64,000 bases of DNA from Branchiostoma floridae (GCF_000003815.2 NC_049982.1:28673428-28737427), one strand, 5' to 3'. Positions 39,348-50,518 are shown, counted from the first letter of the stretch. Made by a program: numbers and translations. Notes: generated by a model not told the origin, from the sequence alone.

Positions 39348-42300
39348 ATGTCCAGCCCAAACTCATACCAGCCAAGTCCAAATGTTTCCACGCCAAACGA
39401 TGTCTTCGATTTCAACGAAGAGGACAACCCCAAAGTACTGCTGTATGCTGCTCGAGAGAAGAGCCGCGATCAGTGTAGCGATAGCGACAGCGACCTGGGA
39501 GTCCACCGTTTGGAGTCGTCAGACGAAGACCCGTCGGATTTGTCGGAAACAAACTCCGAGCCTTTCGACAGCTCTTTCTACATCGAGCCACAGAGAACAC
39601 CGATGGAAAGACCATCCAAGAAACGAACCGGTAAGGGCATCAACTATGTTTCACAGTGTCTTTATTGCAAATATCTATCAAACAAGGGGTGATAATGGTA
39701 CGCATGCGGTGACATAGTGAATATTAGTCTGAATGAATACTCTGGATGTGGTGAAGAAGTTTGGATGATGGTCTGTCAATTTGAGCATAATGCAGCTAGA
39801 CTTCTTCTACATGCTAGGCCACAATGACATAATTTTATAAATGACATCCGCACATTATTCTAGCCTCTTTTCCAAAAAAAAAAAACATTGCCAGAGGACC
39901 TGCTCTCCAGGGTAAGGGGACACATGCTCAGGGCATGGGACCACAGGTTTGTTCCCCTTTTAAACAAGAATGGCAATAAAATGTTATTGAAACGGTGACG
40001 ATTGTCAGTTGTGACAGTCTTACTCTAGATTGGACGCACAAAGTCTATCTGGGAAAGAATGGACTGGATCAAGGAGGTTATAACCTCATTGACTGGATGT
40101 TAAGTTCTGTGCTTTAGCTGCATATTTTCGCTGGATTTTTTTGCCCTCCCATATTAGTTTTACGGTCTCTAGAGGATGTCACCTATAAAATTAAGTCAGT
40201 GTGACCATACATGTTGCATAACTAAAGTTGAAAATCCCTTCACAAAGTGAGTCCGTGTCTTTGATTTTGCAGGTGGGTCTGGCGGAACGGGAGGAAAACT
40301 TTTCTACAAGGCCGTGAAACGTGAAACATTGCACAGGGTGCTATCAATGAGCCCCTGCTGTCAATCAAAATGCTCCGGAAAGTTCAAATATCGGGACTTA
40401 AAGAAAAATAGGGAAACATACTTCGGCAAGGACGACGCAAAGGAGCGGTCGTCATGGCTCATTGACAAACTTGCTACCTTCGAAGACGATAGCAAAGTTA
40501 AAGGCACATTTTGCTTCAAAGCTAATGGAAAGACCATGTGTAGGAAAGCCTGGTGTAGGCTGTACGGGATCACAAAGAACGTCTACTACAGAGGGAAAAC
40601 CGCCTACCTAAAGGGTCGCACATCAGCGTCGCAAAGGATTCGTCCCCGCCGTGAGAGGTCGCCGAAATATGTGAAGGCCATTGTTTGGTTCGGCATGTAC
40701 GCTGCTACCCATGCTGAAAAAATGCCCCACAGGACTGAGATGTGGCTTCCATACAGGACACGAAGGAAGGGAATTTACCACCAGTACCGACAGGAAATGT
40801 CCGAGCAAATGGAGCCGTACTGTTCGAGGCAGACTTTCGACGACATGTGGAGAGAGAATTACCCTGACGTGATCATTAAAACGGTATGCGAAGCTTTTAC
40901 TTTATCATTATCAATACAGACAATACAGATTAACACATTATCATTTACCGATGGTACTGGAAAGGTATACAAGACAAGCTTATTTCAGCAATACGAAGTG
41001 ACCATACAATGCATTGTCTTTCTTCATGCAGTCCAGCCTGTTTACAAAGTGTAAGAAGTGCGTACAACTGGAGAGAAGGCTCGAGAAGACACGTGATCCA
41101 AGAAAGCGACAGGAGATTCAGGACCGGCGTCGTGCCCATCTTGGCCGACAAATGTAAGCGTGCCTATACAATTTACATAATTTTCATAAGCGAAATCAAA
41201 GTTTACATGCCTTCGACAAGAGTTACGTATTGAAAACGTCTGATGTGCATGGAAATTCCATTATCCAGCCGAAAAGAATCGTACAAATTTATTACCATGC
41301 CAAGCATATCAAATTTTCTCACATTTAATGGCATAGAATCCCAACACTTACCAGTTCAGTCGCTTTGTTACAGGCGTGAACGAGTCAATTATTACAGGAG
41401 AAGAGAAGCCGCTCGTCGAAATCCAAACCGATACCTGAGCCTTATTGTGGATGGTAAGTTTAAGGGATTTTATGCAAAAGACCCTGATAACACACTGCAC
41501 TGAAATATACATGCTTTGTCGTCATTATGCAGTTTCATTTTTACATTTTTTTTCCGACGACAATTATACTGAAGCATGGTCAAGTTGACCAGAACTTCGA
41601 TGTCAATTTAACCTGTGCAAACTAGCATTGAAAACCATATATAGTACCTAAATGTTTCATAGCAACTTTATATAAGCAGCATGATAATTTTTCTGCATTG
41701 GTCTTACAGGAATGGACCAAGCGAAGACGTATCTTCCGCATTTCGTTGGAGCAAGGTCAAAGGTAATTTTTGTGACGCTGTGTTTGGATCACAATGACAG
41801 CTTTACATATTGGGTCTACATTTAAGTGACTATTATGGTTACTACAAAACATTTGCTTTATCTTGTGAACCGCTGCGTTTTATTTCCTATTCCAGGACAT
41901 GGAGGCAACAGACCTTATGAAGGTGCACGTGTCAGGCATGATCAGCCACGGACACGGGATCAAGGCGACGTTCACCGATTTCTTCGAATACAACCATGAC
42001 AGTAATCTAACCATCAATCTGCTGTTAAAAATGCTGTTCCGACTGTCTAAGGTAAAAGTTGGTTTTACTACTCAATACGTTGCTGGTTTTACGTTGGAGA
42101 TGATATTTGTTTCATAATTAGATAATGAAGAAGAATAGGCGGCCTATCCAGATGTATGTACAGAACAATTCTTCACTGTAAAGGGTCATTTTGCGGTCTT
42201 GGCCACGCGTCACATATTGCCTGTCTTTAAATTGTTTTTCGACTTCAGAAGGGTTTCTAGAGCAAAATCTAATGTTGTGCTCTTTTTACGTTTTAGCGAG

Positions 42301-45300
42301 GACCCTTGCCACCTATATTGTACCTGCAAGCAGATAACTGTTTCAGGTAAGTGTAATTGAGAGAATTGTGTTTTAATTCAAATCTAACACCTTTTTTTTA
42401 GGGTGTGTGTGTGATACCTTATTTGCCTTATATCACATTATACTAGCTACCTATCTGCTGCACATTTACGGAGCCACCCAGCGTACAAGGCACAGGTAAC
42501 AAATATGCTACTGGCATCGTGTCGCATTCACCCTTGCGTCTGGCTCTTGTTAGAACGTATAGTAATACTTATATATGGTAGTATGAAACAGTGAGTTTTA
42601 GGAATCTCCTTCGCAGGGAGTTTTATCGCAACCGGGTTACGGCAAAACTTCCCTTTCTCAGCATAAAGGACCTTAGCTAATGTGAAAACATCGCAAATCT
42701 GCGCTCCTTAAAAAAACGCCATCGCTCACAAAGTCTGGGAAGGAAGCTAAGTTTTAATAATAAAATAGTGCAATTTTCATTACTGATATACCCATCAGTT
42801 ACCGTGTTCCGTAACCTAGCTCATTTTGATTTATACCGTCTTTACAGGGAGAATAAAAACAAGTATATGCTTGCCTTCTTGGATCTGTTGGTACATCGTA
42901 AGATTTTCATGGAGGTAAGGAACCTTTCTACTTGTAGTTTGATTTACGTTGACGGTAATTCTTCAACTGCATTTTCGTAAAATATGGCAAAGGCAGTCTA
43001 TATGTACGGAACATGTATGAAGCTTTAAAGATGGTAAATGTCATAGATAACAGGCACTTTATGCGACCAAGGAAGTTATTAATCTTGATAGCCTAATAGT
43101 ATTAGAAATCGTACTTCTAACATAATTGTACTCCTTCCGCGTAAAAAAATTACCGCCGCACGGACCTGACAGCCCGATAGTTTTCACACGCCGGGCGGTA
43201 CAGTTCCATACGCGGCGTGCACAGGTAGGAGTATTCCTAACATAATTGTACTATGTTAGGAATACGATTTCTAATACTATTAGGCTATCAAGATTAATAG
43301 CATTAGAATGTCGTGAAACGACTTGTACCTTGTTCAGAAAAGACTTGTACCTTGTTGCGAAAATACGTACCTTGTTGCGAACTGACGGTTGCAAACTGAC
43401 ATTGTTACGAAACAACCTGTAACCTACGGGAAAACCCGGCGCCACTACGCCGGAAACCACTTAAGCTAGCTAGGGGCACAACCCGCCGTACGTGCATTTT
43501 GTCCGTACGTTTTTATGGGAGGCCACGTCCGCCACGTATTCCTGAAAATGTGGGGAAAGACTGGCAAGAGCAGGGAAGGAGTACGTCAACGCACGTCACT
43601 CGCAAGGTTGCGCAAGGTATAAGTGGTCTGTACAAGGTATAAGTGGTCTGCACGCCACGCCCGGCTGCGAGCGGTTGCGTTCATCGTTCGTTGCGCAAGT
43701 GGTAGGTGAGTTGCACGTGCTTACAACGTACGGTCTCCGTGCGATTGCCACATTAACGTATGCAGGCCCTACTTACACGTGATGCTTACGTACGGTTTCC
43801 TTACTCACTCGCATAGTGTAATTGCGTGCATGTGCGATGAACGTAAGTTTTTCGGGGATTTATATATAGGATGACCTTTAAAGGTCCATCTTGGAGACGG
43901 GTTGGCAGTCTTTCGTCGACTCCGCTTTATATAATGCAGAAACCATGTGCTTGCCACGTGCGTTGTACGTGCGGAGCACCTGCTCCCTCGTTACAGTGCT
44001 TTGTGCGTTACAGTGTGCTGTGCGTTGGCATTCACAGGTGAACAAGTGTAACGCGGCGTAAGCACGGAACACGCAATCACCATGTACGCAGCACGCACGT
44101 GCGTTGTGCGCTCATTGGCTATATAGGTCAGGCGCGTCGCCCGTACTGGCACGTGCGGGGGTGAATCCGCAGCCCGATCGCAGGGAAAGTTCTGCATGCA
44201 CTTAAATTTCTACGGCATGTCTGCGTGCTCCCAAATCCGTCGAATCCCCTACGTGTTCGTACGGAGACGGTACTTACCACTTACGTATACCAAAAGATTG
44301 CCCACGTTTTGGCACGTAGACAGCACGTATTTGCACGTACGGCGGGTTGTGCTCCTAGCTTAAAGGGCACAACACACCACACCTGGTCGTCAGCAGTTGC
44401 GTGAATCCGTCGTTGCGCAAGTAGTAAGTGAGTTGTACGTGCTTACAGCGTACGGTCTCTCTACGGTTGCTACTTTACCGTATACAGGCCGTACTTACAT
44501 GTGCTGCACACGTACCGTTTCCTTGCTCGCTCTACGCGCTCTTCAGGCATGCCGCATGCGCGTCGCCCCTTGCCCGTACGGGGGATCGTACGGACTGAAT
44601 CCACAGCCCGAACGCAGAGAAAGTTCTGAATGCACTCAGCGTGCTACGGCATGTCTGCGTGCTCCCAATCCCGCTGTATTTACGGATCTCAAAAGTCTGT
44701 CCACGTTTTGCACGTAGATAGCACGCAGTTACGCGTATGGCAGGCTGTGCCCTTAGCTTTTCTGGTTACTTGGCAATGGTGCTACAAATGGGCAGAACAG
44801 TCTGCTTTTTAATTCAAAATGCTGGCGTGATCAACTGTCACTGATCCAACCATACTTTTCTACCAGAGTGGGCAAGCACCTCAAACATTTAATTCTTATA
44901 ATACTGTAAATGCATTTAATTTCGCGAGGATTTAATTTCGCGGTAGCGGGAAAATGGACTTTTCGCGGTGGTTTTAATTTCGCGGTAGCACCATGCACTG
45001 TAATCCCTTACTGTTATTGAAAAATGTTCGCGGTGGTTTTAAATTCGCGGTGAAGCGGCCGCCGCGAAAACCGCGAACATTAATCCACCGCAAACATTTC
45101 TGCATTTACAGTACTGTGACAATGTTTAGTCTCTCTCTCTCGCGCGCTCTCTCTCTCTCTCGCGCGCGCTCTCTCTCTCGCTCGCTCTCTCACGCGCTCT
45201 CTCTCGCTCGCTCTTGCTCGCTTTCTCCCTCTCTAATACCGTGATCATGTACATACGTTTGCAATTACAATAGTGTCTCTAATTGATAGTGATTCTTTTT

Positions 45301-46842
45301 TTTCCTCATTTCTGTAGGTGCAACTGTCTTTCTTATATGTTGGGCACACACACGAGGACATTGGTAAGAAAACGTTACTGTAAATGCATTTAATTCGCGG
45401 GGATTTAATTTCGCGGTAGCGGGAAAAAGACTTTTCGCGGTGGTTTTAATTTCGCGGTAACACCATCGACTGAAGTCTAATACCATAATAGAAAAATGTT
45501 CGCGGTGGTTTTAAGTTCGCGGTGAAGTGGTCACCGCGAAAACCGCGGACATTAATCCACCGCGAACATTTCTGCATTTACAGCACTTTGTCCGTAACTC
45601 CCCATTCCTCAGATATAAATGTATTAGGCTTTTCTACATGTAAACCAGTACAATCGGCACGTTCAAGTTTTGACTACACAAAACCCGACTCATACATGAA
45701 TATTCGTTCTCCTGTGAACACCATATGATTACATTGTTCTTTCCTTTGATCACAGATCAACTGTTTAGTCAGATAGCTGACAAACTCAGACACGAAGAAG
45801 CGCGAACGCCCAAGCAACTAATGGAGAAACTCCCGGACGCGGCGGAGATGCGTGGGCTATATGATGTCCGAGGCTGGTTGGAGCCATATATTGTCGACAT
45901 CAAGGGCCATTCCAAGGTTGGCTTGTTTCGGTTTCGAAACAGCAAAACGGTACCCGGTCGCGTGGACATGTTCTACAAACGGAGCCATGACCACAAATGG
46001 AAGCACAACAAGAGCGGCATGTTCCGCACAGACGACCAGGGCCGACCGGTTAGACCAACAGGAAAACCAAAGCTCTTACTGCCGGTCTTCGAGACGAGAC
46101 AGATCAACATCAACAACCTGGCAACACAGAAGCTCCCGAAGTGGACGCCATACCTAGAGTCTCCGGTAGAAACAACTCAGTGGAATGAATTTTTCCAAGC
46201 CTTGAAGACCGCGTCCACAAGTAGACCTGATCGCATACGTTATGCGTTAGGAGATAGGGCAGGGTGGACACTGGACCGGCTGGCGCCATGTGACCCGACG
46301 GAGCTGGCTAATCGGGAAGGAGACGAGGCAGCCATCCCTGATGAGCTGGATCGCTTGTTGGCAGAGGAGATGGAAAGTACCGAGGTAAGGTGTTGCGCTT
46401 TAAAAATACATGTTAGATTAGCTACACACCGTAATTTGAGTATCTTTCTGTAATTCATTTTGATGTGTATGACAATATATTTATTCATTCGGAAATATGA
46501 CATATACATTGCACAGACTTACAGGCAGCATGATATAGAAAGGAAGGTAACAGAACGAGAGGGAAGGAGAGAGGGGGAATGAATAGTCCTAAATGGTTCT
46601 ATGTTGTAATGAACAATCATGTTCCGTTAGTCAGAATGTCGGACATTGACTGATCACAAGGTTATTTCAAACAGATTGTCGTTCGAGGAACAGCATTCGG
46701 GGCGAGGGGACGAGGAGAAAGAAGAGGACGTCCGCGTGGGGCCCGTGGAGGTGGGAGAGGATGTCCGCGTGGGGCCCGTGGAGGTGGGAGAGGACGTCCG
46801 CGTGGGGCCCGTGGAGGTGGGAGAGGCCGCGGGCGCTGCTAG
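39348..46842 (+). CDS. DDE/RNase-H-like transposase-type protein, 11 exons, 754 aa
   Basis: Exons 39348-39630 (ATG), 40273-40883, 41032-41153, 41374-41453, 41710-41762, 41896-42051, 42297-42346, 42848-42914, 45318-45363, 45756-46384 and 46675-46842 (TAG). All borders are GT-AG and all phases join (2,265 bp). Parts in order: acidic Ser-rich N terminus (1-94); Cys-containing region (SPCCQSKCSGKF, CFKANGKTMCRKAWC) that may bind zinc, followed by GITKNVYYRGK; a basic segment (RERVNYYRRREAARRN); a catalytic core with SLIVDGMDQAK (Asp365), YLQADNCFRENKNK (Asp448) and VGHTHEDIDQLFS (Glu487); a large C-terminal domain; and an Arg/Gly-rich tail. The D-D-E pattern and the DNC...N..K and GHT signatures resemble a widespread family of transposon-linked proteins catalogued as DUF7869. 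It is the best candidate for the enzyme moving the 35-kb element. A poly(A) signal follows at 47291. Confidence 0.88.
40273..40883 (+). CDS. Cys-rich N-terminal domain exon of the transposase-like protein
   Basis: Exon 2 (residues 95-298), acceptor ATTTTGCAG, donor ATTAAAACG/GTATGC. It contains SMSPCCQSKC, TFCFKANGKTMCRKAWCRLY and a region AYLKGRTSASQRIRPRRERS that is strongly basic. The VCRKxF..L.GI(S/T)K arrangement is typical of the segment preceding the catalytic core in DUF7869-type proteins. Likely DNA-binding. Confidence 0.75.
41374..42914 (+). CDS. Catalytic-core exons 4-8 of the transposase-like protein
   Basis: Five short exons (41374-41453, 41710-41762, 41896-42051, 42297-42346, 42848-42914) encode residues 339-474. 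The first catalytic Asp lies at LSLIVDGMDQ, split across the exon 4/5 junction. The middle reads MKVHVSGMISHGHGIKATFT, then FEYNHDSNLTINLLLKMLF. The second Asp lies in LQADNCFRENKNKYMLAFLD. The acidic residue order and spacing (83 residues between the first two) fit an RNase-H fold. Confidence 0.8.
43077..43300. mobile_element. Small foldback element in intron 8
   Basis: Arms starting TTATTAATCTTGATAGCCTA and ending with its complement (TAGGCTATCAAGATTAATA), with 'gtattagaaatcgta' continuing the match. The 110-bp centre is GC-rich and different from the arms. Part of the left arm is repeated again inside the right side ('ctaacataattgtact'). Confidence 0.75.
43465..44362. mobile_element. ~0.9-kb TIR element rich in CGTACG-type motifs
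   Basis: Ends GGGGCACAACCCGCCGTACG and its complement near 44331-44362, preceded by TTAAGCTAG-type sequence. The interior has many short repeats built on 'cgtgcttac', 'gtacggt' and 'ttgcgcaagt'. A related partial element (GGGCACAACACACC to GGCTGTGCCC) follows directly at 44363-44760 and repeats the same interior words. Non-coding; in intron 8. Confidence 0.65.
44363..44760. mobile_element. Second, shorter relative of the CGTACG-rich element
   Basis: Shares 'gttgcgcaagtagtaagtg' and 'tacggtctc' type blocks with 43680-44330 in the same order. Imperfect inverted ends. Confidence 0.55.
44904..45111. mobile_element. CTGTAAATGCA-ended mariner-type MITE, copy 1
   Basis: Inverted ends CTGTAAATGCATTTAAT and TGCATTTACAG with TA on both outer sides. 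The interior carries three 'tttaatttcgcggtagc' type repeats. Copy 2 follows at 45378-45583. Confidence 0.88.
45131..45233 (+). repeat. CT/CG low-complexity tract
   Basis: (CT)n interrupted by CGCGCG and CTCG blocks in intron 8. The Ser-Leu frame is spurious. Confidence 0.9.
45318..45363 (+). CDS. Catalytic exon 9 (third acidic residue)
   Basis: A 46-bp micro-exon with acceptor CATTTCTGTAG and donor ACATTG/GTAAGA, reading VQLSFLYVGHTHEDI. Glu487 or Asp488/Asp490 would complete the catalytic triad, 39 residues after the second Asp. It is isolated in a 2.8-kb span of intron that has filled with MITEs and foldback elements. Confidence 0.8.
45378..45583. mobile_element. CTGTAAATGCA-ended mariner-type MITE, copy 2
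   Basis: Same sequence and length class as 44904-45111. Left TA is present; the right flank reads CA, a decayed TA. Sits in intron 9, 14 bp past the donor of the catalytic micro-exon. Confidence 0.85.
45756..46384 (+). CDS. C-terminal domain exon of the transposase-like protein
   Basis: Exon 10, residues 490-699, the largest exon. It reads DQLFSQIADKLRHEEARTPK, then WLEPYIVDIKGHSKVGLFRF, RVDMFYKRSHDHKWKHN and KPKLLLPVFETRQ. No internal stops. The opening segment continues the GHTHEDID helix of the catalytic core; the rest has no recognised fold. Confidence 0.8.
46675..46842 (+). CDS. RGG-type C-terminal exon with 33-bp coding repeats
   Basis: The last exon of the transposase-like gene, acceptor TTTCAAACAG. 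Fifty-five residues rich in Arg and Gly, built from three 11-residue units (RPRGARGGGRG type, 33 bp each) and ending GRGRC before TAG. RGG tails bind RNA or DNA non-specifically and are methylated by arginine methyltransferases. The apparent Val/Glu-rich frame overlapping it on the same strand is an out-of-phase reading. Confidence 0.8.
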   Translation: MVVRGTAFGARGRGERRGRPRGARGGGRGCPRGARGGGRGRPRGARGGGRGRGRC

Positions 46843-47640
46843 AGCTATCTACATCATCTTTGTCATTTGATCTTTTCCCTGTTTTTCTTAGCTGTTAGAT
46901 GTAGTGATTTCAGATATGTAAGTTGTTTCGATATTACACAGCATTAATAGCATTAGGAAAAGTGGCACACTACACTGAATAAGTCAATGTTGTACGTTCA
47001 TGGACACTAGACACGCGTATTGGGTGGATGAAGAAAGTTCTATTTCCCGCAAGGAGATCCCGCACAGAAATCCAAATAGAACATGCAAATATCATATTAG
47101 AAAACATTTCTTGAAACACCCACTGCCATCATCGTACTACGATGTAATGTAAAATTTGTGTTCATCTCTAACGTTTTGAGATGTCACAAGAGGTATGTTA
47201 TATATGAAAGGTAAAACATAGCGTAGCTTAGCTTTCCTGTTATTCTCTGATCCAACTTCGTGCATGTAGCCTCAGTGGGCATGCGGGTACAATAAACTTC
47301 ATCGTCATGGACTATAACTCTAGAATATTGATTATCTTTACACATAGATGGAAACTACCATGTACTACTATGTACCACACTTAATGAACAAAGTATTGTA
47401 CGAAAAGCGGCATAGGGTGGTCATTTTACCACACTTGTTTCACTAAAAACTTTTAATCTGTTCTGTTTTCCTTTTGGTAGGCATCAGAATCAAGAACATG
47501 TTTTGGTCATTTGCATGGAACTGATTATGCTAGAATGAATAGAAAAATCATAATGTTAATGTTGACATTATTTGTAGAATTATATCAGTTGAATACAAAA
47601 CTATAACCTTTTATCGGACTGTTGATTTTTTAAATAAAAA
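46843..47640. other. 3' UTR and spacer of the transposase-like gene
   Basis: AT-rich, no exon. Contains AATAAA at 47291-47296 (about 450 bp past the stop), the likely poly(A) signal, and another at about 47634 right at the inner edge of the right TIR. Confidence 0.55.
47291..47296 (+). terminator. Poly(A) signal of the transposase-like gene
   Basis: AATAAA in the context GGTACAATAAACTTC, downstream of the TAG at 46842 and before the right TIR. Confidence 0.55.
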
Positions 47641-48327
47641 GTTATTGCACCATGTAACTCCCATTCTTTTATAGAGAATCGCTTTTAGGAGGCTTTTAGC
47701 CGCGCTGACGAGGCTGTTAGTCGCGCTCGGGCAGGTGGCTTTTAACCGCGCATAGACAGGCGGCTTTTAACCGCGCTCGTATAGGTGGCTTTTAACCGCG
47801 CATAGACAGGCGGCTTTTAACCGCGCATAGACAGGCGGCTTTTAACCGCGCTCGTATAGGCGGCTTTTAACCGCGCATAGACAGGCGGCTTTTAACCGCG
47901 CATAGACAGGCGGCTTTTAACCGCGCTCGTATAGGCGGCTTTTAACCGCGCATAGACAGGCGGCTTTTAACCGCGCATAGACAGGCGGCTTTTAACCGTG
48001 CATAGACAGGCGGCTTTTAACCGCGCTCGTATAGGCGGCTTTTAACCGCGCTCGTATAGGCGGCTTTTAACCGCGCATAGACAGGCGGCTTTTAACCGCG
48101 CCCAGACAGGCGGCTTCTAATTGCGATCGGACGGGTGGCTTTTAACCGCGTTTAGCAAAAAAATCTAAGACTATGTGGACGCTCTTCTGGAAATCATTGA
48201 TGTCTGCCAAAAATATTATGGAATACTCAACAGCTTCACTTTGCACATTTCAAGATCTTAGGGTTTGAAAATTGAAGCCGGAAAAAGGGAACAAATTGGA
48301 TTTTCCCCTTTAAATTTGGATCGTGTT
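47641..48327 (-). repeat. Right terminal inverted repeat of the giant element
   Basis: Reverse complement of the left TIR. The outer 48152-48327 match the left end with only a few substitutions. The array zone has 17 units. The inner zone (47641-47730) has two degenerate units ('ggcttttagccgcgctga') and the GTTATTGCAC boundary. Confidence 0.92.
47732..48151 (-). repeat. Seventeen-copy 25-bp palindromic iteron array (right)
   Basis: Units GGCGGCTTTTAACCGCGC plus spacers CATAGACA or CTCGTATA. The core matches the left array but the spacers differ (left: TGTCCGA, TGTCTAA), so the arrays have been homogenised separately at each end while the palindrome core was kept. The outermost two units keep the same variants as the left end ('cttctaattgcgatcgga'). 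Confidence 0.93.
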
Positions 48328-48331
48328 TTCT
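48328..48331. repeat. Target-site duplication (TTCT), right copy
   Basis: Directly follows the last base of the right TIR and equals 12821-12824. Confidence 0.7.
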
Positions 48332-48599
48332 ATAGTCGGCCAAATTATAATCTAACTATCGAAAATGACCACAAAGTTAATATTGCTGCATACTAAATCT
48401 ATCACAAAACTAGAGTTCCACGAACACATATCTTCGCCAAATAAACCAGGTTTGCTATGTAGAATGATGCCTGTAGACATAAAAGTGTTACTCAGTACAT
48501 TTTATTATATTTCAGCCATACATAGTATGGTGAAATATATTGTCTTCGTAATGTTTCTTCTTTCTTTCTTTCTTTCTCCTGTCAAATCTTCAAAGTGAT

Positions 48600-49310
48600 T
48601 CATCTCCGCCGTTCCTGGACCGAATGACCTGAAATTTGGCACAGGGGTAGAATGGGCCGATACCTTGATGCCTTTTTCTCAGTTTTTTCATATCTGCCTC
48701 TAAAATGATTTTATTGAGATTTTTTGGTCAATTTTAGACCAAAACTGTATATTTTGGCCCCTGTACCCTGGTATTACAACCAAATGAGCTGAAATTTGAC
48801 AGAGATGTGCCTTGATAATGCCCCCATATAAATTCGATAACACGTTCGGTGTACAGTACAACAAAATGCTTATTTTTGCGATTTTTTGACCAATTTTTGA
48901 CCAAAAAAGGACACTTTTGGCCCCTGTACCCTGGTATTACAACCAAATGAGCTGAAATTTGACAGAGATGTGCCTTGATAAATGCCCCCCATATAAATTC
49001 AATAACACTTTTGGTGTACAGTACAACAAAATGCTTATTTTTGCGATTTTTTTTTACCAATTTTTGACCAAAAAAGGACACTTTTGGCTCCTGTACCTTG
49101 GTATTGCAACCGAATGAGCTGAAATTTGACACAGATGTGCCTTGATAATCCCTTCATATAAATTCAATAACACTTTTGGTGTACAGTGCAACAAAATGTT
49201 TATTTTTGCGATTTTTGGCCAATTTTTGACCAAAAAAAGGACACTTTTGGCTCCTGTACCCTGGTATTACAATTAAATGACCTGAAATTTGGTATAGATA
49301 GGCATTAGAT
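48600..49310 (-). repeat. Tandem ~165-bp satellite block, about four units
   Basis: Units start around 48756, 48919, 49086 and 49248 with TTTGGCCCCTGTACCCTGG or its variant, followed by 'aaccaaatgagctgaaattt' and 'tgtacagtacaacaaaatg'. The minus-strand frame of Phe, Ser and Asn repeats is an artefact. Same family as the left edge of the window. Confidence 0.9.
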
Positions 49311-49633
49311 ACTTGGTAACAAGATTCAAGTAAAATTTTTGACATAAACAACTTTAAAATGATTAATTTTGGCACTTTTCTGAGGGGAAATTTGTTTTCT
49401 TTTGGCCTCCTGACGTGACCTTCCGTGACCCCGCACAGAGCCACACCTGTGCGCGTCAGCCGGAGAGTTAATTGAATCAAAGACCTAGCCAATCAGCGAA
49501 GAGGAGGCCAAAGGCTAATTAATATTCATAAGCGGGGCCTCATGATCCCGTAGATAGCAGTGTTCCCGCCAGGGGGAGCGAAGTCCGCCTAAGGCTCTCG
49601 CATTTTAGACTATTCAGAAGGCTTTATATTGTA

Positions 49634-50518
49634 ACATCCATTGGCATAATACCGGTCGGTTTACTGCAATTTCTCAAGCAATGCTAATTTGGCAAATGAT
49701 CAACGCATCATTTTCTCCAGTTACATGTTGCTGTTACAGCTTACCTTTGCCACTTCTTCTGTGTAAATTATTTTGTCTCTCTGGTCCTGCTAAAAACATA
49801 ATATCGTAATTGGAACACACCGCGGAATTGCACGGAGAACGGGCGCGTGGTTGGAAGGGGGTGCACTATACCGGCCGAACGAAACACGGCACAATTAACT
49901 GCCGCTGTGTACCTTTATACATCCTCTGTTGTTCCTTTCTTTCCTGTTAGTAGTTGCACAAAACAAAAATCTGCATGAGCATACAAAAAGTCATGAGAAA
50001 ATGGGCTTATACTGACAAGAATTTTCATTTAATTTTGGTCCGTCACAACCGCTATGACGTAAAACTTTACTGCTGGCCGTAGCATTAAAAATGGCGGGAA
50101 AATGGCGGCGTACGTTCAATTTGACCCATTCAGTCGTAGATCCGGGCTATAATGCAACGGTTCCTCACACTTTTGCACGAGTTGTAGGTCACCAAAAGAA
50201 ATTCAAGATTGCTGTTGAATCATGCTCGTCTTGTGCCGTGAGCACATGTGATTATTATCTACAAATCTGGCGATGAACGTGACAGTGTGTTTGTCCCACG
50301 ACGAGCTCGCCTGCCCCGAAAATGACCTGAAAAATTTTGGCCTTGTTGTCTTCGAATGCATTGTTATCGATGCTTTGTAAATTATGTATTGGACACCTAG
50401 ATGTCTGAAGTGTGCATACCTCAGAAATAACTATTGTTGCATGTGTAGATCTCTTTAAGTTCCACTATTTTTAATCGACCGGTATAAGGCATATGACCGG
50501 TATTATGCCAATGCATGT
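49634..50518. mobile_element. TA-flanked 885-bp TIR element (empty-site copy)
   Basis: Ends ACATCCATTGGCATAATACC and complement, with TA on both sides. Reverse-complement homolog of 33985-36342 but without the nested composite; it preserves the uninterrupted TTGAA target. The 61-codon frame at 50091 is part of the element and not considered coding. Confidence 0.88.

Larger units (their letters stand above)
12825..48327. mobile_element. Giant (~35.5 kb) TIR DNA transposon with three spliced genes
   Basis: The limits are set by long inverted repeats (12825-13495 and 47641-48327) that begin AACACGATCCAAATTTAAAG on both strands and break homology exactly at TTCT direct repeats. The interior holds a ParB-domain gene (minus), a ubiquitin-like gene (plus) and a DDE-transposase-like gene (plus), all with intact reconstructed frames, plus younger nested elements and two sequencing gaps. 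The first 150 bp of the two ends differ at only a few positions, so the insertion is recent or the ends are under selection. The catalytic gene fits a cut-and-paste DDE element; the size and accessory genes place it outside the usual 2-5 kb families. It is unlike Polintons (no DNA polymerase, integrase or capsid genes and no 6-bp duplication seen) and unlike RAG-type elements (5-bp duplication). Family assignment is open. Confidence 0.88.

Noticed and set aside
46646-46870. Val/Gly/Glu-rich frame of 74 codons over the RGG exon
   Set aside because: Out-of-phase reading on the same strand; the spliced phase from exon 10 gives the RGG tail and a TAG.
12825-48327. Reading the giant element as a Polinton/Maverick or a RAG-type transposon
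   Set aside because: No DNA polymerase, retroviral-type integrase, protease, ATPase or capsid gene is visible, and the flanking duplication is 4 bp rather than 6 or 5; no RAG1 or RAG2 domain was seen.
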